A stretch of DNA of 64,000 bases from Nisaea sp. (GCF_017640745.1 NZ_JAEPQA010000001.1:268852-332851), one strand, 5' to 3'; counted from the stretch's first letter, positions 43,790 through 53,110 are shown. The notes: a model not told the origin generated them from the letters alone. Numbers and translations: made by a program.

Positions 43790-44779
43790 TCAGAGATTGA
43801 GCTGATAGCTTGCCGGGACCCAGCGATAGCCGCTTCCCTGCGCTTCCACGAACCCGACCGCCGGGAACGGCATGTGGTAGCCCGTCGCCGGGATCCGGTC
43901 CGCGGCCACCATATCGAGCACGCGTTTGCGGCTCGCCGCGGCGGCCTCCTTGTCCATGTCGAAACGCACATGCCAGTCGGGCCGCTGCAGCGACGCGACG
44001 TAATGGTTGGTCGTATCCGCCCAAGCGAGCAAACGGCGCCCTTCGCTTTCGAAGTGATAGGCCATATGTCCGGGTGTATGCCCCGCGGCGCCGACCGCCT
44101 GAATACCCGTGACCACATCGTCACCCGGTTTCACGAAGGTGGTCTTCTCGGCAAACGGAACGACGTTGCTCTGCACCAGCTTGCCGACGCGGGCGAGGTT
44201 TCCTTCAGCCATCGCCGGAGGTGACCAGAAATCGTATTCCGCGGCACCGGTAACGTAGCGCGCGTTCGGGAAGAGCGGCTGTCCGCCTTCCATCAGACCG
44301 CCGATATGGTCGGGATGGAAATGGGTCAGCACCACCACGTCGATCTGCTCGGCGGTGAAGCCGGCCTTGGCAAGCGTGGCCGAGAGCTGGCCCGCGTTCG
44401 GCCTGCGCCCGTCCCCGTTCCCGCTATCGAACATGATCACTTCGGAACCGGTATTGACGATCACCGGTGTGAAGGAGATTTCCATCCGGGTCTCGGGCAG
44501 GAAATTCTCCTTTGCAAGCGCAGCGACATCGTCCTGCATGACGTTCTCGCCGAAAATCGGATGCGGGCCATCGAGCTGAATGGCGCCGTCCCAGATTGTC
44601 GTCACCTCGAACGCGCCGAGCTTGAACCGGTAATGCGTCGGGTGCGCCGCCCCCTGCATCGGAGCCGCGGCCTCGGCAACGGACCGCAGCGTCGACAGGA
44701 CCGCCGGCGCAGCGAGGGCTCCGGCGGCGGCCCCAAGGACCAGTTCGCGCCGGTTCAGTCCATCTTTCTTCAATGTCAT
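43790..44779 (-). CDS. Tat-exported MBL-fold metallo-hydrolase
   Basis: A 329-residue metallo-beta-lactamase-fold hydrolase. The N-terminus carries a twin-arginine signal (LNRRELVLGAAAGALAAPAVLS), so it is exported folded to the periplasm. The zinc motif is VVLTHFHPDHIGG (HxHxDH), with further His and Asp ligands in GHTPGHMAYHF and WADTTNHY. Similar proteins are lactonases or of unknown substrate. A good GGGAGGA ribosome site precedes the ATG at 44779. Length is typical for the Tat-type branch. Confidence 0.88.
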   Translation of the reverse strand: MTLKKDGLNRRELVLGAAAGALAAPAVLSTLRSVAEAAAPMQGAAHPTHYRFKLGAFEVTTIWDGAIQLDGPHPIFGENVMQDDVAALAKENFLPETRMEISFTPVIVNTGSEVIMFDSGNGDGRRPNAGQLSATLAKAGFTAEQIDVVVLTHFHPDHIGGLMEGGQPLFPNARYVTGAAEYDFWSPPAMAEGNLARVGKLVQSNVVPFAEKTTFVKPGDDVVTGIQAVGAAGHTPGHMAYHFESEGRRLLAWADTTNHYVASLQRPDWHVRFDMDKEAAAASRKRVLDMVAADRIPATGYHMPFPAVGFVEAQGSGYRWVPASYQLNL

Positions 44780-44997
44780 TCTCGGTCCTCCCTAGACCAG
44801 AAACGAAAGCACGGACGAGATGTAGGCTGACAAGCGCCGACGAAAAGTTCCCGGATCTGCCTATCGGTACTTATCGACCATCCCTTATTGGCGCCTGGCC
44901 CTTGTCCAGTACCCGGCATGGCGTATAAAGAAGCTGGATTTCCGCGGGTTAGCGGCCGGCGGAGGGATAAATCAAGCGCATGCGGAGCCCGCTTCAG

Positions 44998-45792
44998 ATG
45001 GCATTTTTCAAACACGGATCACGAACAATTCACTATTCGGACCGCCGTTTGGGCGACGGCCCGACACTCGTGCTTGCCAATTCGCTCGGAACCGACTTCA
45101 GGATCTGGGATCCGCTGCTGCCACTGCTGGACGGGATCGGGCGGATCGTGCGCTATGACAAGCGCGGGCACGGCCTCAGCGATGTCGCGCCGGCGCCCTA
45201 TTCGATCCGCGATCTGAGCACCGATCTGAAGGCCGTGACCGAACATGCAGGCCTCGACCGCTTCCTGCTCGGCGGCGTCTCCATCGGCGGGATGATCGCG
45301 CAGGACTATGCGGCGCAGTTTCCGGAGCAGGTCGACGGTCTCGTCTGCATGGATACCGCCCCGAAGATCGGCGACGCGAAACTCTGGCAGGACCGCATCG
45401 AGGCGATCGCCAGGATCGGCCTCGAAGGCATCGCCGACGGTGTGATGGAGCGCTGGTTCACCGCCTCCTTCCGCAGCAAATACCCGGAACGCACCGCCGG
45501 CTGGCGCAATCTGCTGACCCGCACGCCGCAGGAAGGCTATGTCGGCTGCTGCGCCGCGATCCGAGACGCGGACCTGACCGAGGCGACACGCGCGCTCGCC
45601 GTTTCGACGCTCGTGATCTGCGGCGCCGAGGACGGCGCGACGCCGCCCGCCCTTGTCCGCGCGATGGCGGAGAGCATGCCCGACGCGCGCTACGTAGAGA
45701 TCGCGGAAGCGGGCCACATTCCGAGCCTGGAGCAGCCGCAAGCCCTCGCCGACGCAATGAACGCGTTCTTCAGCGAAAAAGGGCTCGTCTGA
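44998..45792 (+). CDS. pcaD: 3-oxoadipate enol-lactonase-like alpha/beta hydrolase
   Basis: A 264-residue alpha/beta hydrolase of the PcaD type, which opens 3-oxoadipate enol-lactone in the beta-ketoadipate pathway. The nucleophile elbow is LGGVSIGGMIAQDYA, DKRGHGLSD marks the oxyanion region and EAGHIPSLEQP the catalytic His. The ATG at 44998 (MAFFKHGS) has GGAG upstream; an in-frame ATG at 44980 is possible. No other pca genes are nearby, so the assignment rests on sequence alone and a different esterase role is possible. Confidence 0.72.
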   Translation: MAFFKHGSRTIHYSDRRLGDGPTLVLANSLGTDFRIWDPLLPLLDGIGRIVRYDKRGHGLSDVAPAPYSIRDLSTDLKAVTEHAGLDRFLLGGVSIGGMIAQDYAAQFPEQVDGLVCMDTAPKIGDAKLWQDRIEAIARIGLEGIADGVMERWFTASFRSKYPERTAGWRNLLTRTPQEGYVGCCAAIRDADLTEATRALAVSTLVICGAEDGATPPALVRAMAESMPDARYVEIAEAGHIPSLEQPQALADAMNAFFSEKGLV

Positions 45793-45795
45793 GCG

Positions 45796-46812
45796 TCAGC
45801 GCGTCCAGTCCAGCCGGAACAGGCGCCCCTCACCGTCCAGATAGACCGCACCGGCAGATCCCGCAGGCAGCACCGCCGACACAGGTGCGCTCGGGATCGC
45901 TGTGCGGGCAATCTCCCGAGCGCCTTCCTGGTCAAGTCCGATCGCGACGAAATGGCGGTAGCCCCGGTCCGGCAGCAGCAGGTCGAGGTGACCGTCCCCA
46001 TCCACATCGGCGATCTCCGAAAGGTCCTGAACCGTGGAACCGCCATGATGATTGGCGAAACCGCCGACCCGTTCCTGCTCCCTCAGGCGTCCGCCGCGCC
46101 ATTCCAGAAAGACCAGTTCTCCGCGAATATGCGGGCGATCCACATATGCGATCTCGGTAAATCCATCGCCGTCGAAATCGGCAATGCCGGCAATATTGAG
46201 CCAGCGGAACGCTGATCCGATATGGCTCGACGTCGCCAGCCGAACCAGCGCCGGGTCGCCGTCGGCGTCGCGGGCCATGCCGAACACGGCGATGGCCGCC
46301 CCCTCCTCCGCCGAGGCGACGATGGTCACGATTTCCGGCCGGCCATGCGGTTCGATATCTAGGTCGACGATCCTCGGCTCGAGATCCTCGAACACCTCGT
46401 CACCGCTCATCCGGTAGACAGCGGGCTTGCCGTCATCCTCACGACCCACAAGCGCAAGGGCTTCGACCGGATCGCCAAGCGCGCCGTGACGGTACTGTTC
46501 GGTTTCTTCGGCATACCAGGCCAGAATACGACCCGTCGCATCGCTGCCGATCCGGCCGTCGCGGACCACCGGCGGCGAAAGCGCGACATCCGCCGGCGGC
46601 CACGCCGTTCCGGACGCCGCAACGATCGCGCCACCCTCCCCAAGCCGGTAGATGGAGCCATCGCCGGTCTTCACCAGAACGGCGCCATCCGCCACGGTCA
46701 GCGAGGCCCCGGCCTCGGCGAGTGTCACCTCCCTGATCTCAAGCCCCGCAGCGGAAAGCGGAGCCGACAAGATGAGCAACAGTACGGCGCTGCAGGTCAG
46801 ACATCGATACAT
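45796..46812 (-). CDS. secreted FG-GAP/VCBS repeat protein
   Basis: A 338-residue protein with an N-terminal signal peptide (CLTCSAVLLLILSAPLSAAG) and calcium-binding FG-GAP/VCBS-like repeats, clearest in IAGIADFDGDGFTEIAYVD and LSEIADVDGDGHLDLLLPD. Such proteins form integrin-like beta-propellers in the periplasm or outside the cell. The function is unknown. The start at 46812 is chosen because it gives the signal peptide; the frame extends further without a signal. It is convergent with the lactonase-like gene. Confidence 0.75.
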   Translation of the reverse strand: MYRCLTCSAVLLLILSAPLSAAGLEIREVTLAEAGASLTVADGAVLVKTGDGSIYRLGEGGAIVAASGTAWPPADVALSPPVVRDGRIGSDATGRILAWYAEETEQYRHGALGDPVEALALVGREDDGKPAVYRMSGDEVFEDLEPRIVDLDIEPHGRPEIVTIVASAEEGAAIAVFGMARDADGDPALVRLATSSHIGSAFRWLNIAGIADFDGDGFTEIAYVDRPHIRGELVFLEWRGGRLREQERVGGFANHHGGSTVQDLSEIADVDGDGHLDLLLPDRGYRHFVAIGLDQEGAREIARTAIPSAPVSAVLPAGSAGAVYLDGEGRLFRLDWTR

Positions 46813-46955
46813 CAGGCCCCATCCCAACAGTGATAAAACGGCTTCAATATAAGGCTGGACGCCTCCGCCGGGCTGATCGATTCTGTCGCCGAGCTTCACA
46901 GCTGCGCGACCACGGGCAACGCGTCGCGCCGGTCCTCCCAAGGAAGGAGCCTGTC

Positions 46956-47642
46956 ATGAGCTTTGTCTTTACGCCTCCCCCTGCCGTTTCCCTTCTGGTC
47001 CGGGGCCGGGACGACCGCTTCCCGGTACACCGCGTCTACTGCGTCGGCCGGAACTATGCCGAGCACGCGATCGAGATGGGGCACGACCCGGACAAGGAGC
47101 CGCCCTTCTTCTTCCAGAAAAATCCGGACAATCTCGTGGTGCCGGAACTGAACTTTCCCTATCCGCCGAAATCGAAGGACGTGCATCACGAGATCGAGAT
47201 GGTCGTGGCCCTGCACAGGGGCGGCAGCGACATTCCGGTCACCGAGGCGATGGAGTGCGTCTTTGGCTACGCCGTCTCGCTCGACATGACGCGGCGCGAT
47301 CTTCAGGGTGAGATGAAGAAGCTCGGCCGCCCCTGGGAGATCGGCAAGGCCTTCGAGAAATCGGCCCCCTGCGGAGAGATCGTTCCGGCAAGCGATATCG
47401 GACATCCCGAGAACGGTGCGATCTGGCTCAAGGTCAATGGGGAGATGCGCCAGGAAGGCGATCTCAATCAGATGATCTGGAAGGTGCCTGAGATGATTTC
47501 CTATCTCTCCGGACTGTTCGAGCTCGCCCCCGGCGACATCATCATGTCCGGAACGCCCGCCGGCGTCGGCCCGGTGCAGCGCGGCGACGTGCTGCACGGC
47601 CATATCGACGGCATTGGCGAATTGGTGGTCAACGTGGTCTGA
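46956..47642 (+). CDS. fumarylacetoacetate hydrolase (FAH) family protein
   Basis: A 228-residue FAH-fold enzyme. Motifs are VYCVGRNYAEHAIEMG, FFFQKNPDNLVVP, the metal-binding VHHEIEMVVALH, and FGYAVSLDMTRRDLQGEMKKLGRPWEIGKAFE; SGTPAGVGPVQRGD closes the active site. Family members include maleylpyruvate and acylpyruvate hydrolases, and the length fits that acylpyruvase or isomaleylpyruvate-like group. The ATG at 46956 follows AAGGAAGG. It is followed by a strong terminator. The exact substrate is unresolved. Confidence 0.9.
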   Translation: MSFVFTPPPAVSLLVRGRDDRFPVHRVYCVGRNYAEHAIEMGHDPDKEPPFFFQKNPDNLVVPELNFPYPPKSKDVHHEIEMVVALHRGGSDIPVTEAMECVFGYAVSLDMTRRDLQGEMKKLGRPWEIGKAFEKSAPCGEIVPASDIGHPENGAIWLKVNGEMRQEGDLNQMIWKVPEMISYLSGLFELAPGDIIMSGTPAGVGPVQRGDVLHGHIDGIGELVVNVV

Positions 47643-47662
47643 CCTTTTCGGGCTACCACAGA

Positions 47663-47692
47663 AAAGGGCGGCTCCGGTGAGCCGCCCTTTTG
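47663..47692. terminator. 13-bp perfect-stem bidirectional terminator
   Basis: AAAAGGGCGGCTC-CGGT-GAGCCGCCCTTTT forms a 13-bp stem with a tetraloop ending in T-runs on both strands. It lies between the convergent FAH-family gene and tctA and should terminate both. Confidence 0.9.
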
Positions 47693-47713
47693 ATTTGCAG
47701 GAAACGTCTCTGC

Positions 47714-49231
47714 CTAGGACTGCGCTTCCCTGGCCTTCTTCCGCTTCTTCCGGATCAGCTGCACCAGCGGCAGGAAGAGCAGAACGATCGCGATGATGGT
47801 GATCGGTCCGGCGATCGGGCGGGTGAAGAACACCGTGGCATCGCCGCCCGAGATGATCAGGCTCTGCCGCAGGGCCGGCTCGGCGATCGGGCCGAGCACG
47901 ATCGCCAGCACCGCCGGCGCAAGCGGATAGTCGAGCTTGCGCAGGAGATAGGCGCCGAAGCCAAAGATCACCATCAGCCAGACATCGTGCATATCCTCCG
48001 TCGGCGCATAGCCACCCACGAGGCACAGCACGAAAATGACCGGTGCGAGGATTGTGAACGGCATCTTCAGCACCCACAGGAACACCGGGATGAAGAGGAT
48101 GTTGATCACCACCGCGAAGAAGTTCGCGGCATAGAGGCTGGCCGTCAGACCCCAGACGAAGTCCGACTGCTCCACGAACATCAGCGGCCCCGGGACCATA
48201 CCCCAGATCACCATGCCGCCAAGCAGGATGGCGGTCGTCGGAGAGCCCGGAATGCCGAGGGTCAGCATCGGCAGCATCGCACCCGTGGAAGCGGAGTTGT
48301 TCGCCGCTTCCGGAGCGATGACGCCGCCGACCTCACCCTTGCCGTAACCTTCCGGGTTCTTTGAGGTCATCTTGGAGATGCCATAGGCCATCAGCGAGCC
48401 CGGGGTCGCCCCCGCCGCCGGCAGGATTCCAACGAAGAAGCCGAGCAGAGAGCCGATCCAGGCCGGTTTCCACTCTTTCAAGACATCCTTCATGTGGGTG
48501 AAGGTACGCTCGACGGAGATCTGCACCTTTGACATGGAGGGATTTCCGCGCGTGGAGTCGATCGTCCAGAGCATCTCGCCGATGCCATAGACGCCGATCG
48601 CCAGCACCAGGAAGTTGATGCCGTGCAGGAAGCCTGTGATGTCGAAGAAGACAAGCCGCGGCGTGCCGCTGATGATGTCCATGCCAACGGCGCTGAACAC
48701 CAGCCCGATGCAGATCGAGAAGATCGTTTTCGGGATATCGTCGCCGCCAAGCCCCACGAACGTCGCGAAGGCGAGCAGCATAAGAGCAAAGATCTCCTGG
48801 TCACCGAAATCGAGCGCGACACTGGCGAGCGCCGGCGCGAAACCTGTAAACAGGATGATCGAGACCGTTCCGCCGAAGAAAGAGGCGATTGCGGCGGCGA
48901 TCAGCGCCTTGTCCGCAAGCCCCTTCAATGCAAGCGGGCGCCCGTCAAAGGTCGTCGCGACCGCCGTCGAGGCTCCCGGTATTCCGAGCATGATCGAACT
49001 GATCGCGCCGCCGTACATGGCCCCGTAATAGATCGCCGCGAGGAAGATGATCGCCGAGGTCGGCGGCACCAGAAAGGTCAGCGGCAGCAGGATCGCCACC
49101 CCGTTGACCGAACCGAGGCCCGGCATCGCGCCGATGAACAGTCCGACGGTGACGCCCACAATGACCAGCCCGAGATTGAGCGGTTCGAAGGCGATCAGGA
49201 AGCCGTCGAGAAGATGCTGGATGATTTCCAT
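47714..49231 (-). CDS. tctA: tripartite tricarboxylate transporter large permease (TctA family)
   Basis: A 505-residue large membrane subunit of a tripartite tricarboxylate transporter. The N-terminal GAMPGLGSVNGVAILLPLTF and central GILPAAGATPGSLMAYGISKM motifs are conserved in TctA, as is ISSIMLGIPGASTAVATTFDG. About a dozen membrane helices are expected. It works with TctB and the binding protein TctC, encoded just upstream on the same strand, to import citrate-like or other carboxylates driven by ion gradients. The last gene of the leftward operon, it ends at the strong terminator. Confidence 0.93.
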   Translation of the reverse strand: MEIIQHLLDGFLIAFEPLNLGLVIVGVTVGLFIGAMPGLGSVNGVAILLPLTFLVPPTSAIIFLAAIYYGAMYGGAISSIMLGIPGASTAVATTFDGRPLALKGLADKALIAAAIASFFGGTVSIILFTGFAPALASVALDFGDQEIFALMLLAFATFVGLGGDDIPKTIFSICIGLVFSAVGMDIISGTPRLVFFDITGFLHGINFLVLAIGVYGIGEMLWTIDSTRGNPSMSKVQISVERTFTHMKDVLKEWKPAWIGSLLGFFVGILPAAGATPGSLMAYGISKMTSKNPEGYGKGEVGGVIAPEAANNSASTGAMLPMLTLGIPGSPTTAILLGGMVIWGMVPGPLMFVEQSDFVWGLTASLYAANFFAVVINILFIPVFLWVLKMPFTILAPVIFVLCLVGGYAPTEDMHDVWLMVIFGFGAYLLRKLDYPLAPAVLAIVLGPIAEPALRQSLIISGGDATVFFTRPIAGPITIIAIVLLFLPLVQLIRKKRKKAREAQS

Positions 49232-49254
49232 AGGTCAGTCCCCCCGTCCGGCGC

Positions 49255-49752
49255 TTAGAGGAAGATGTCGTAAAGCGGATAGAACAGCGGCTCCAGGTAT
49301 CCCTTGGGCAGCACAATCCGCATCGCGACATCGAAGAAAAAGAAGATGATGACAGGGGCAACGGCCGCGACCGTGGCGGTCAGCCTCCAGGTGTGCCGGC
49401 CAAGCACCCGCAGATAGAAAAGCAGGAAGATCGGGACCGATCCGTAGACGCCAACGACATGCACGAGGGCGACAAGGCCCACGACGCTGCCGCCGACGAG
49501 CACGAACATCCGGATCGCGTGCGCATCCATGAACTGCTCTACGGAGCGCGACTGGGGCGTGGATCGCCGGACCCAGTTTACGATTGTCCAGATATTGCAG
49601 ATCAGCATGATCCCGGCGAGCCAGAACGGCCAGGCGCCGCCTCCGGGACCTTCGTACTTCACCCAGCCGATGTTCAGCTCGGTGCTCTTCCACATCAGGT
49701 AGATGGAAAACACTGCCAATATGACAGCCGTGACCAATTCCGCGCGACGCAT
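49255..49752 (-). CDS. tctB: tripartite tricarboxylate transporter small permease (TctB family)
   Basis: A 165-residue four-helix small permease subunit. Sequence cues are an N-terminal AELVTAVILAVFSIYLMWKSTEL, GPGGGAWPFWLAGIML and a C-terminal LPKGYLEPLFYPLY, all usual for TctB. It lies 23 bp before tctA. Confidence 0.9.
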   Translation of the reverse strand: MRRAELVTAVILAVFSIYLMWKSTELNIGWVKYEGPGGGAWPFWLAGIMLICNIWTIVNWVRRSTPQSRSVEQFMDAHAIRMFVLVGGSVVGLVALVHVVGVYGSVPIFLLFYLRVLGRHTWRLTATVAAVAPVIIFFFFDVAMRIVLPKGYLEPLFYPLYDIFL

Positions 49753-49819
49753 CTGCGGCGACCTTCCCGTTCAGTCGTGAAAAGAAAACATTGCGGGATA
49801 GCGAGATCCCGAGAACCGT

Positions 49820-49848
49820 AGCCCCGGAACGGCAAGCGTCCCGGGGCT
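49820..49848 (-). terminator. hairpin between tctC and tctB, possible partial terminator
   Basis: AGCCCCGG and CCGGGGCT form an 8-bp stem with a 13-nt loop directly after the tctC stop. There is no T-run, so it may stabilise the tctC mRNA 3' end or reduce tctBA readthrough, as expected where a binding protein must be made in excess. Confidence 0.5.
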
Positions 49849-49864
49849 GTCGGCATTGGCAATG

Positions 49865-50836
49865 TTACGAGGCGCCCATCTTGGCAAGCATCGCGCGATG
49901 CGTCTCGTTGTTGACTTTCCAGTAATCGCGCAGCGCGTCACCGGTCAGGAAATCACCGTAGAGGCTCTTGCTCGTCCGGTAGTCCTGCCATTCCTTGCTG
50001 TCATACACCTTCTTGAAGAGAGCGGTGTAGTAGTCCTGCGCTTCCTGGGACATGCCCGGCGCACCGACGACGCTGCGCTGCATGTAATAGGCGAAGTCGA
50101 CGCCCTTTTCCTTCATCGTAGGCGCGTCCGGGAAGGCCGAGAGACGGTCGTTGGTAAAGGCAACCAGCGGCACGGCGGTCCCGGCCTTGAAGAAGCCCTC
50201 GATCTCGGACGGGTTGTTCACCGACGAACTGATGTGATTGCCGGCCAGCTGTTTGGCGACGGTGCCGCCGCCCTTGTAGGGCACATACTTCATCTTCAGG
50301 CCGAAATTGGCGTTGAGGAAGTCGGTGATCAGCTGGTCTTCCTGCAACTTGCCGGTACCGCCCATGACCCACTTGTCGCCTTCCTTCTTCACGTGATCGA
50401 CCCACTGGTCGAACGTCGTGAGTCCGGAATCTTTATTGACCCAGAGCAGGAAGGTGTCTTCCGCCATCCGCGCGATCGGCGCGAACTTGAGGGAGTCCAC
50501 GCCGAGCCCCGGCTGACGCATCGGAGTGGTGTAGAAGCTGTTCAGGGTCACCATGATGGTGTGATCCTGATCCTTTGCGTTCTGGACATGGACCAGGGCT
50601 TCCGCACCCGAGCCGCCCGGCTTGTTGATCGGGATCAACGGCTTGGATGCCATGTTATGCTTTTCGACGATGGTCTGCATCAGGCGCGCCATCTTGTCGG
50701 CGCCACCGCCCTTGCCGGCCATAATAACAAAATCGACCGGCTTTACGGGTTCAAACGCCTGAGCCGGTGCGACCGCACCGAAACCGACGCCAGCAAGAAC
50801 CGCCAGACCTAAAAGACTCCGTCTTGAGAAATTCAT
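49865..50836 (-). CDS. tctC: tripartite tricarboxylate transporter substrate-binding protein (TctC/Bug family)
   Basis: A 323-residue periplasmic Bug-family binding protein. A signal peptide with paired arginines (FSRRSLLGLAVLAGVGFGAVAPAQA) precedes FVIMAGKGGGADKMARLMQTI and the family core ending in a Trp-Lys region. Bug proteins bind carboxylates such as citrate, terephthalate or nicotinate; the ligand cannot be told. The start has GGGAGGTG upstream. Its promoter region holds several TGGTATACCA-like sites. Confidence 0.9.
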   Translation of the reverse strand: MNFSRRSLLGLAVLAGVGFGAVAPAQAFEPVKPVDFVIMAGKGGGADKMARLMQTIVEKHNMASKPLIPINKPGGSGAEALVHVQNAKDQDHTIMVTLNSFYTTPMRQPGLGVDSLKFAPIARMAEDTFLLWVNKDSGLTTFDQWVDHVKKEGDKWVMGGTGKLQEDQLITDFLNANFGLKMKYVPYKGGGTVAKQLAGNHISSSVNNPSEIEGFFKAGTAVPLVAFTNDRLSAFPDAPTMKEKGVDFAYYMQRSVVGAPGMSQEAQDYYTALFKKVYDSKEWQDYRTSKSLYGDFLTGDALRDYWKVNNETHRAMLAKMGAS

Positions 50837-50949
50837 GAAACACCTCCCAGTGTGGTTTCACGGGTACTATGTTTTGTTATTGTTACCCGTCGCCAGATAG
50901 TAGTCCCACTTTTGTTCGCGGTGACCAACAACTTTTCATGGCATAGAAA

Positions 50950-51111
50950 TGGTATACCAACGCTTCGTATCTTGTATACCAGTTTCTCTGAAAAGCCCGG
51001 CTACTCCCCTCCCCACTCTTTATACCATCTGGTTCCGGCTGGATTTTTTCCTCTTTCGGCCGCCGTTTTCCGGCTCTCGACAGGCCGTCTTCGCGCGACT
51101 ATGGTATACAA
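50950..51111. promoter_or_regulatory. cluster of TGGTATACCA-type operator-like sites
   Basis: Four related elements lie in the tctC-formate dehydrogenase gap: TGGTATACCA (50950-50959), TTGTATACCA (50972-50981), CTTTATACCA (51018-51027, partial) and TGGTATACAA (51102-51111, exact reverse complement of the second). The first two are 22 bp apart, about two helical turns. This palindrome type suits GntR/FadR-family repressors, but no such gene is in the window. Either or both flanking operons could be targets. Confidence 0.6.
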
Positions 51112-51412
51112 GATGCCAAGGTAAATGGCGCCGATGGACCGGGATCGGAGATAGACATAAATGAAAAATGGTTTTTCGATTTTTTGGCGAACATGCCGAT
51201 CATAGCCACGTCGTTTCGGTGCCGGGGTGAGCAGTCCGCGACTGATGGCAGTCGCCCTTAATCCGACGCTCAGAAGCGAAATGATGGCGTGAATGGACGA
51301 AGCCTGTTCAAACCCCGCAGTTAGCGTTTCAACCGAACGCTATTGGGAGAGTGCCCTAGGTGCCGCAAGAGCGTCAGGGATGCTGAGGAAGCAACAAGAA
51401 GGCCCGACAGGA
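51112..51412 (+). other. 300-nt upstream region of the formate dehydrogenase operon
   Basis: No gene is seen here. It includes a small hairpin AGCGTT-TCAACCG-AACGCT (51323-51341) and a GGGAGAG segment (51345-51351). The same reading frame as the beta subunit is open from 51293, but the sequence does not look like the family. A leader RNA is possible; I could not assign a known riboswitch class. Confidence 0.35.
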
Positions 51413-53110
51413 ATGAATGAGATCAAGACCGGTCAGAAGATCCACCCCGGATCGGGGCGCCGAAAGGCACCGACCTTCAACAAAGGCCGTGTGCTGGACG
51501 GAACGGATCTGGAAAAGGTCCGGGCATTGCTCGGCGATCGCCCCCGACGCCGCGACCTGCTGATCGAACATCTGCATCTGATCCAGGACAGCGAGGGCTG
51601 CCTTCCGGCAGGCATGCTGCACGCCCTCGCCACCGAGATGCGGATCCCGATGGCGGAGATCTACGAAGTCGCGTCCTTCTATGCCCATTTCGACATCGTA
51701 AAGGATGGCGAAGCGCGCCCCGCTCCGGTCACGATCCGCGTCTGCGAGTCCCTGAGTTGCGCCCTTGCCGGCGCGGAACGCCTGATCTCGGAGCTGGAAA
51801 GCAATGCGGGTTCCGATATCCGCGTGTTGCGCGCGCCCTGCATGGGCCGCTGCGACCTCGCTCCCGCGGCGGAAGTCGGGCACCGTCATGTGGATCACTG
51901 CACCCCGGATAGCGTTCTCGAGGTTGCGAGAAGCGGGGATCTGCATCCTGAAATTCCTGAATATGCAGATTTCTCCGCCTATCGCGCGACCGGCGGCTAC
52001 AAGGTCCTGGAGGCCTGCACCTCCGGACAGCGCAGCGTCGAGGAGGTGATCGAAACCCTGTCCGACGGGGGTCTGCGCGGGCTCGGCGGCGCCGGTTTCC
52101 CGACGGGCCGCAAATGGAGTTTCGTGCGGGCCGAGACCGGTCCCCGCCTGATGGCCGTAAACGGCGACGAGGGCGAGCCCGGCACCTTCAAGGACCGGCT
52201 CTATCTCGAAAGCAATCCGCACCAGTTCCTCGAAGGCATGCTGATCGGCGCCTGGGCCGTCGAGGCCGAGGAAGTCTACATCTATCTTCGCGACGAATAC
52301 CCCGCCGCCCGCGAGATCCTCTTGAAGGAGATCGCGGCGGTAGAAGCCGCCGGGCTCGCTAAACATACGAAGATCCATCTCCGCCGCGGCGCCGGTGCCT
52401 ATATCTGCGGCGAAGAGTCGGCGATGATCGAGTCCATCGAGGGCAAGCGCGGCCTGCCGCGCCACCGTCCGCCCTTCGTCTCGGTCCGCGGCCTGTTCGA
52501 CCGTCCGACGCTGGTGAACAATGTCGAGACCCTCTACTGGGTGCCGGAAATCCTGAAGAACGGTGCCGAATGGTTTGCTTCCCAGGGCACGAACGGCTGC
52601 AAGGGCTTGCGCAGCTACTCCGTCTCCGGCCGGGTGAAAAACCCGGGCGTGAAACTGGTCGCGGCCGGGACCACGGCACGCGAACTGATCAATGATCATT
52701 GCGGCGGCATGGCCGACGGGCACAGCTTCAAGGGCTACCTTCCGGGCGGCCCCTCCGGCGGAATCCTGCCCGCCGACATGGCCGACATTCCGCTCGATTT
52801 CGGCCAGCTCGAGAAACACGGCTCCTTCGTCGGCTCGCATGCCGTTGTCATCCTCTCGGACAAGGACGACATGAAGGACGTGGCACTCAATCTGCTGAAA
52901 TTCTTCGAGGACGAGAGCTGCGGCCAGTGCACGCCCTGCCGCAACGGCACCGAGAAGGCGGTCAAACTGATGAGCCAGCCGAGCTGGGACTCGGACCTTC
53001 TGACCGAACTCAGCCAGGTGATGGCCGACGCCTCGATCTGCGGCCTCGGCCAGGCCGCGCCGAACCCGATCAAATCGGTGATGAAATATTTCCCGGGAGA
53101 CCTGAAATGA
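51413..53110 (+). CDS. fdsB: NAD-dependent formate dehydrogenase diaphorase subunit (NuoE-NuoF fusion)
   Basis: A 565-residue diaphorase. The N-terminal NuoE-like part has a [2Fe-2S] site with CESLSC (C-x4-C) and CMGRC (C-x3-C). The NuoF-like part has GLGGAGFPTGRKW for FMN/NADH and a C-terminal [4Fe-4S] motif (ESCGQCTPC, then SICGLG). Together they pass electrons from formate to NAD+. In some bacteria these parts are separate FdsG and FdsB proteins; here they are one chain. The ATG at 51413 is preferred to an in-frame start at 51293. Its end overlaps the alpha-subunit start (ATGA). Confidence 0.9.
   Translation: MNEIKTGQKIHPGSGRRKAPTFNKGRVLDGTDLEKVRALLGDRPRRRDLLIEHLHLIQDSEGCLPAGMLHALATEMRIPMAEIYEVASFYAHFDIVKDGEARPAPVTIRVCESLSCALAGAERLISELESNAGSDIRVLRAPCMGRCDLAPAAEVGHRHVDHCTPDSVLEVARSGDLHPEIPEYADFSAYRATGGYKVLEACTSGQRSVEEVIETLSDGGLRGLGGAGFPTGRKWSFVRAETGPRLMAVNGDEGEPGTFKDRLYLESNPHQFLEGMLIGAWAVEAEEVYIYLRDEYPAAREILLKEIAAVEAAGLAKHTKIHLRRGAGAYICGEESAMIESIEGKRGLPRHRPPFVSVRGLFDRPTLVNNVETLYWVPEILKNGAEWFASQGTNGCKGLRSYSVSGRVKNPGVKLVAAGTTARELINDHCGGMADGHSFKGYLPGGPSGGILPADMADIPLDFGQLEKHGSFVGSHAVVILSDKDDMKDVALNLLKFFEDESCGQCTPCRNGTEKAVKLMSQPSWDSDLLTELSQVMADASICGLGQAAPNPIKSVMKYFPGDLK

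Noticed and set aside
51345-51412. Glycine-riboswitch-like segment (GGGAGAG followed by a GCCGCAAGAG stretch)
   Set aside because: The opening resembles a glycine aptamer, but the conserved core (CUCUCAGGCA-type strand and GGAC closure) is absent, and the downstream gene is not a usual target.
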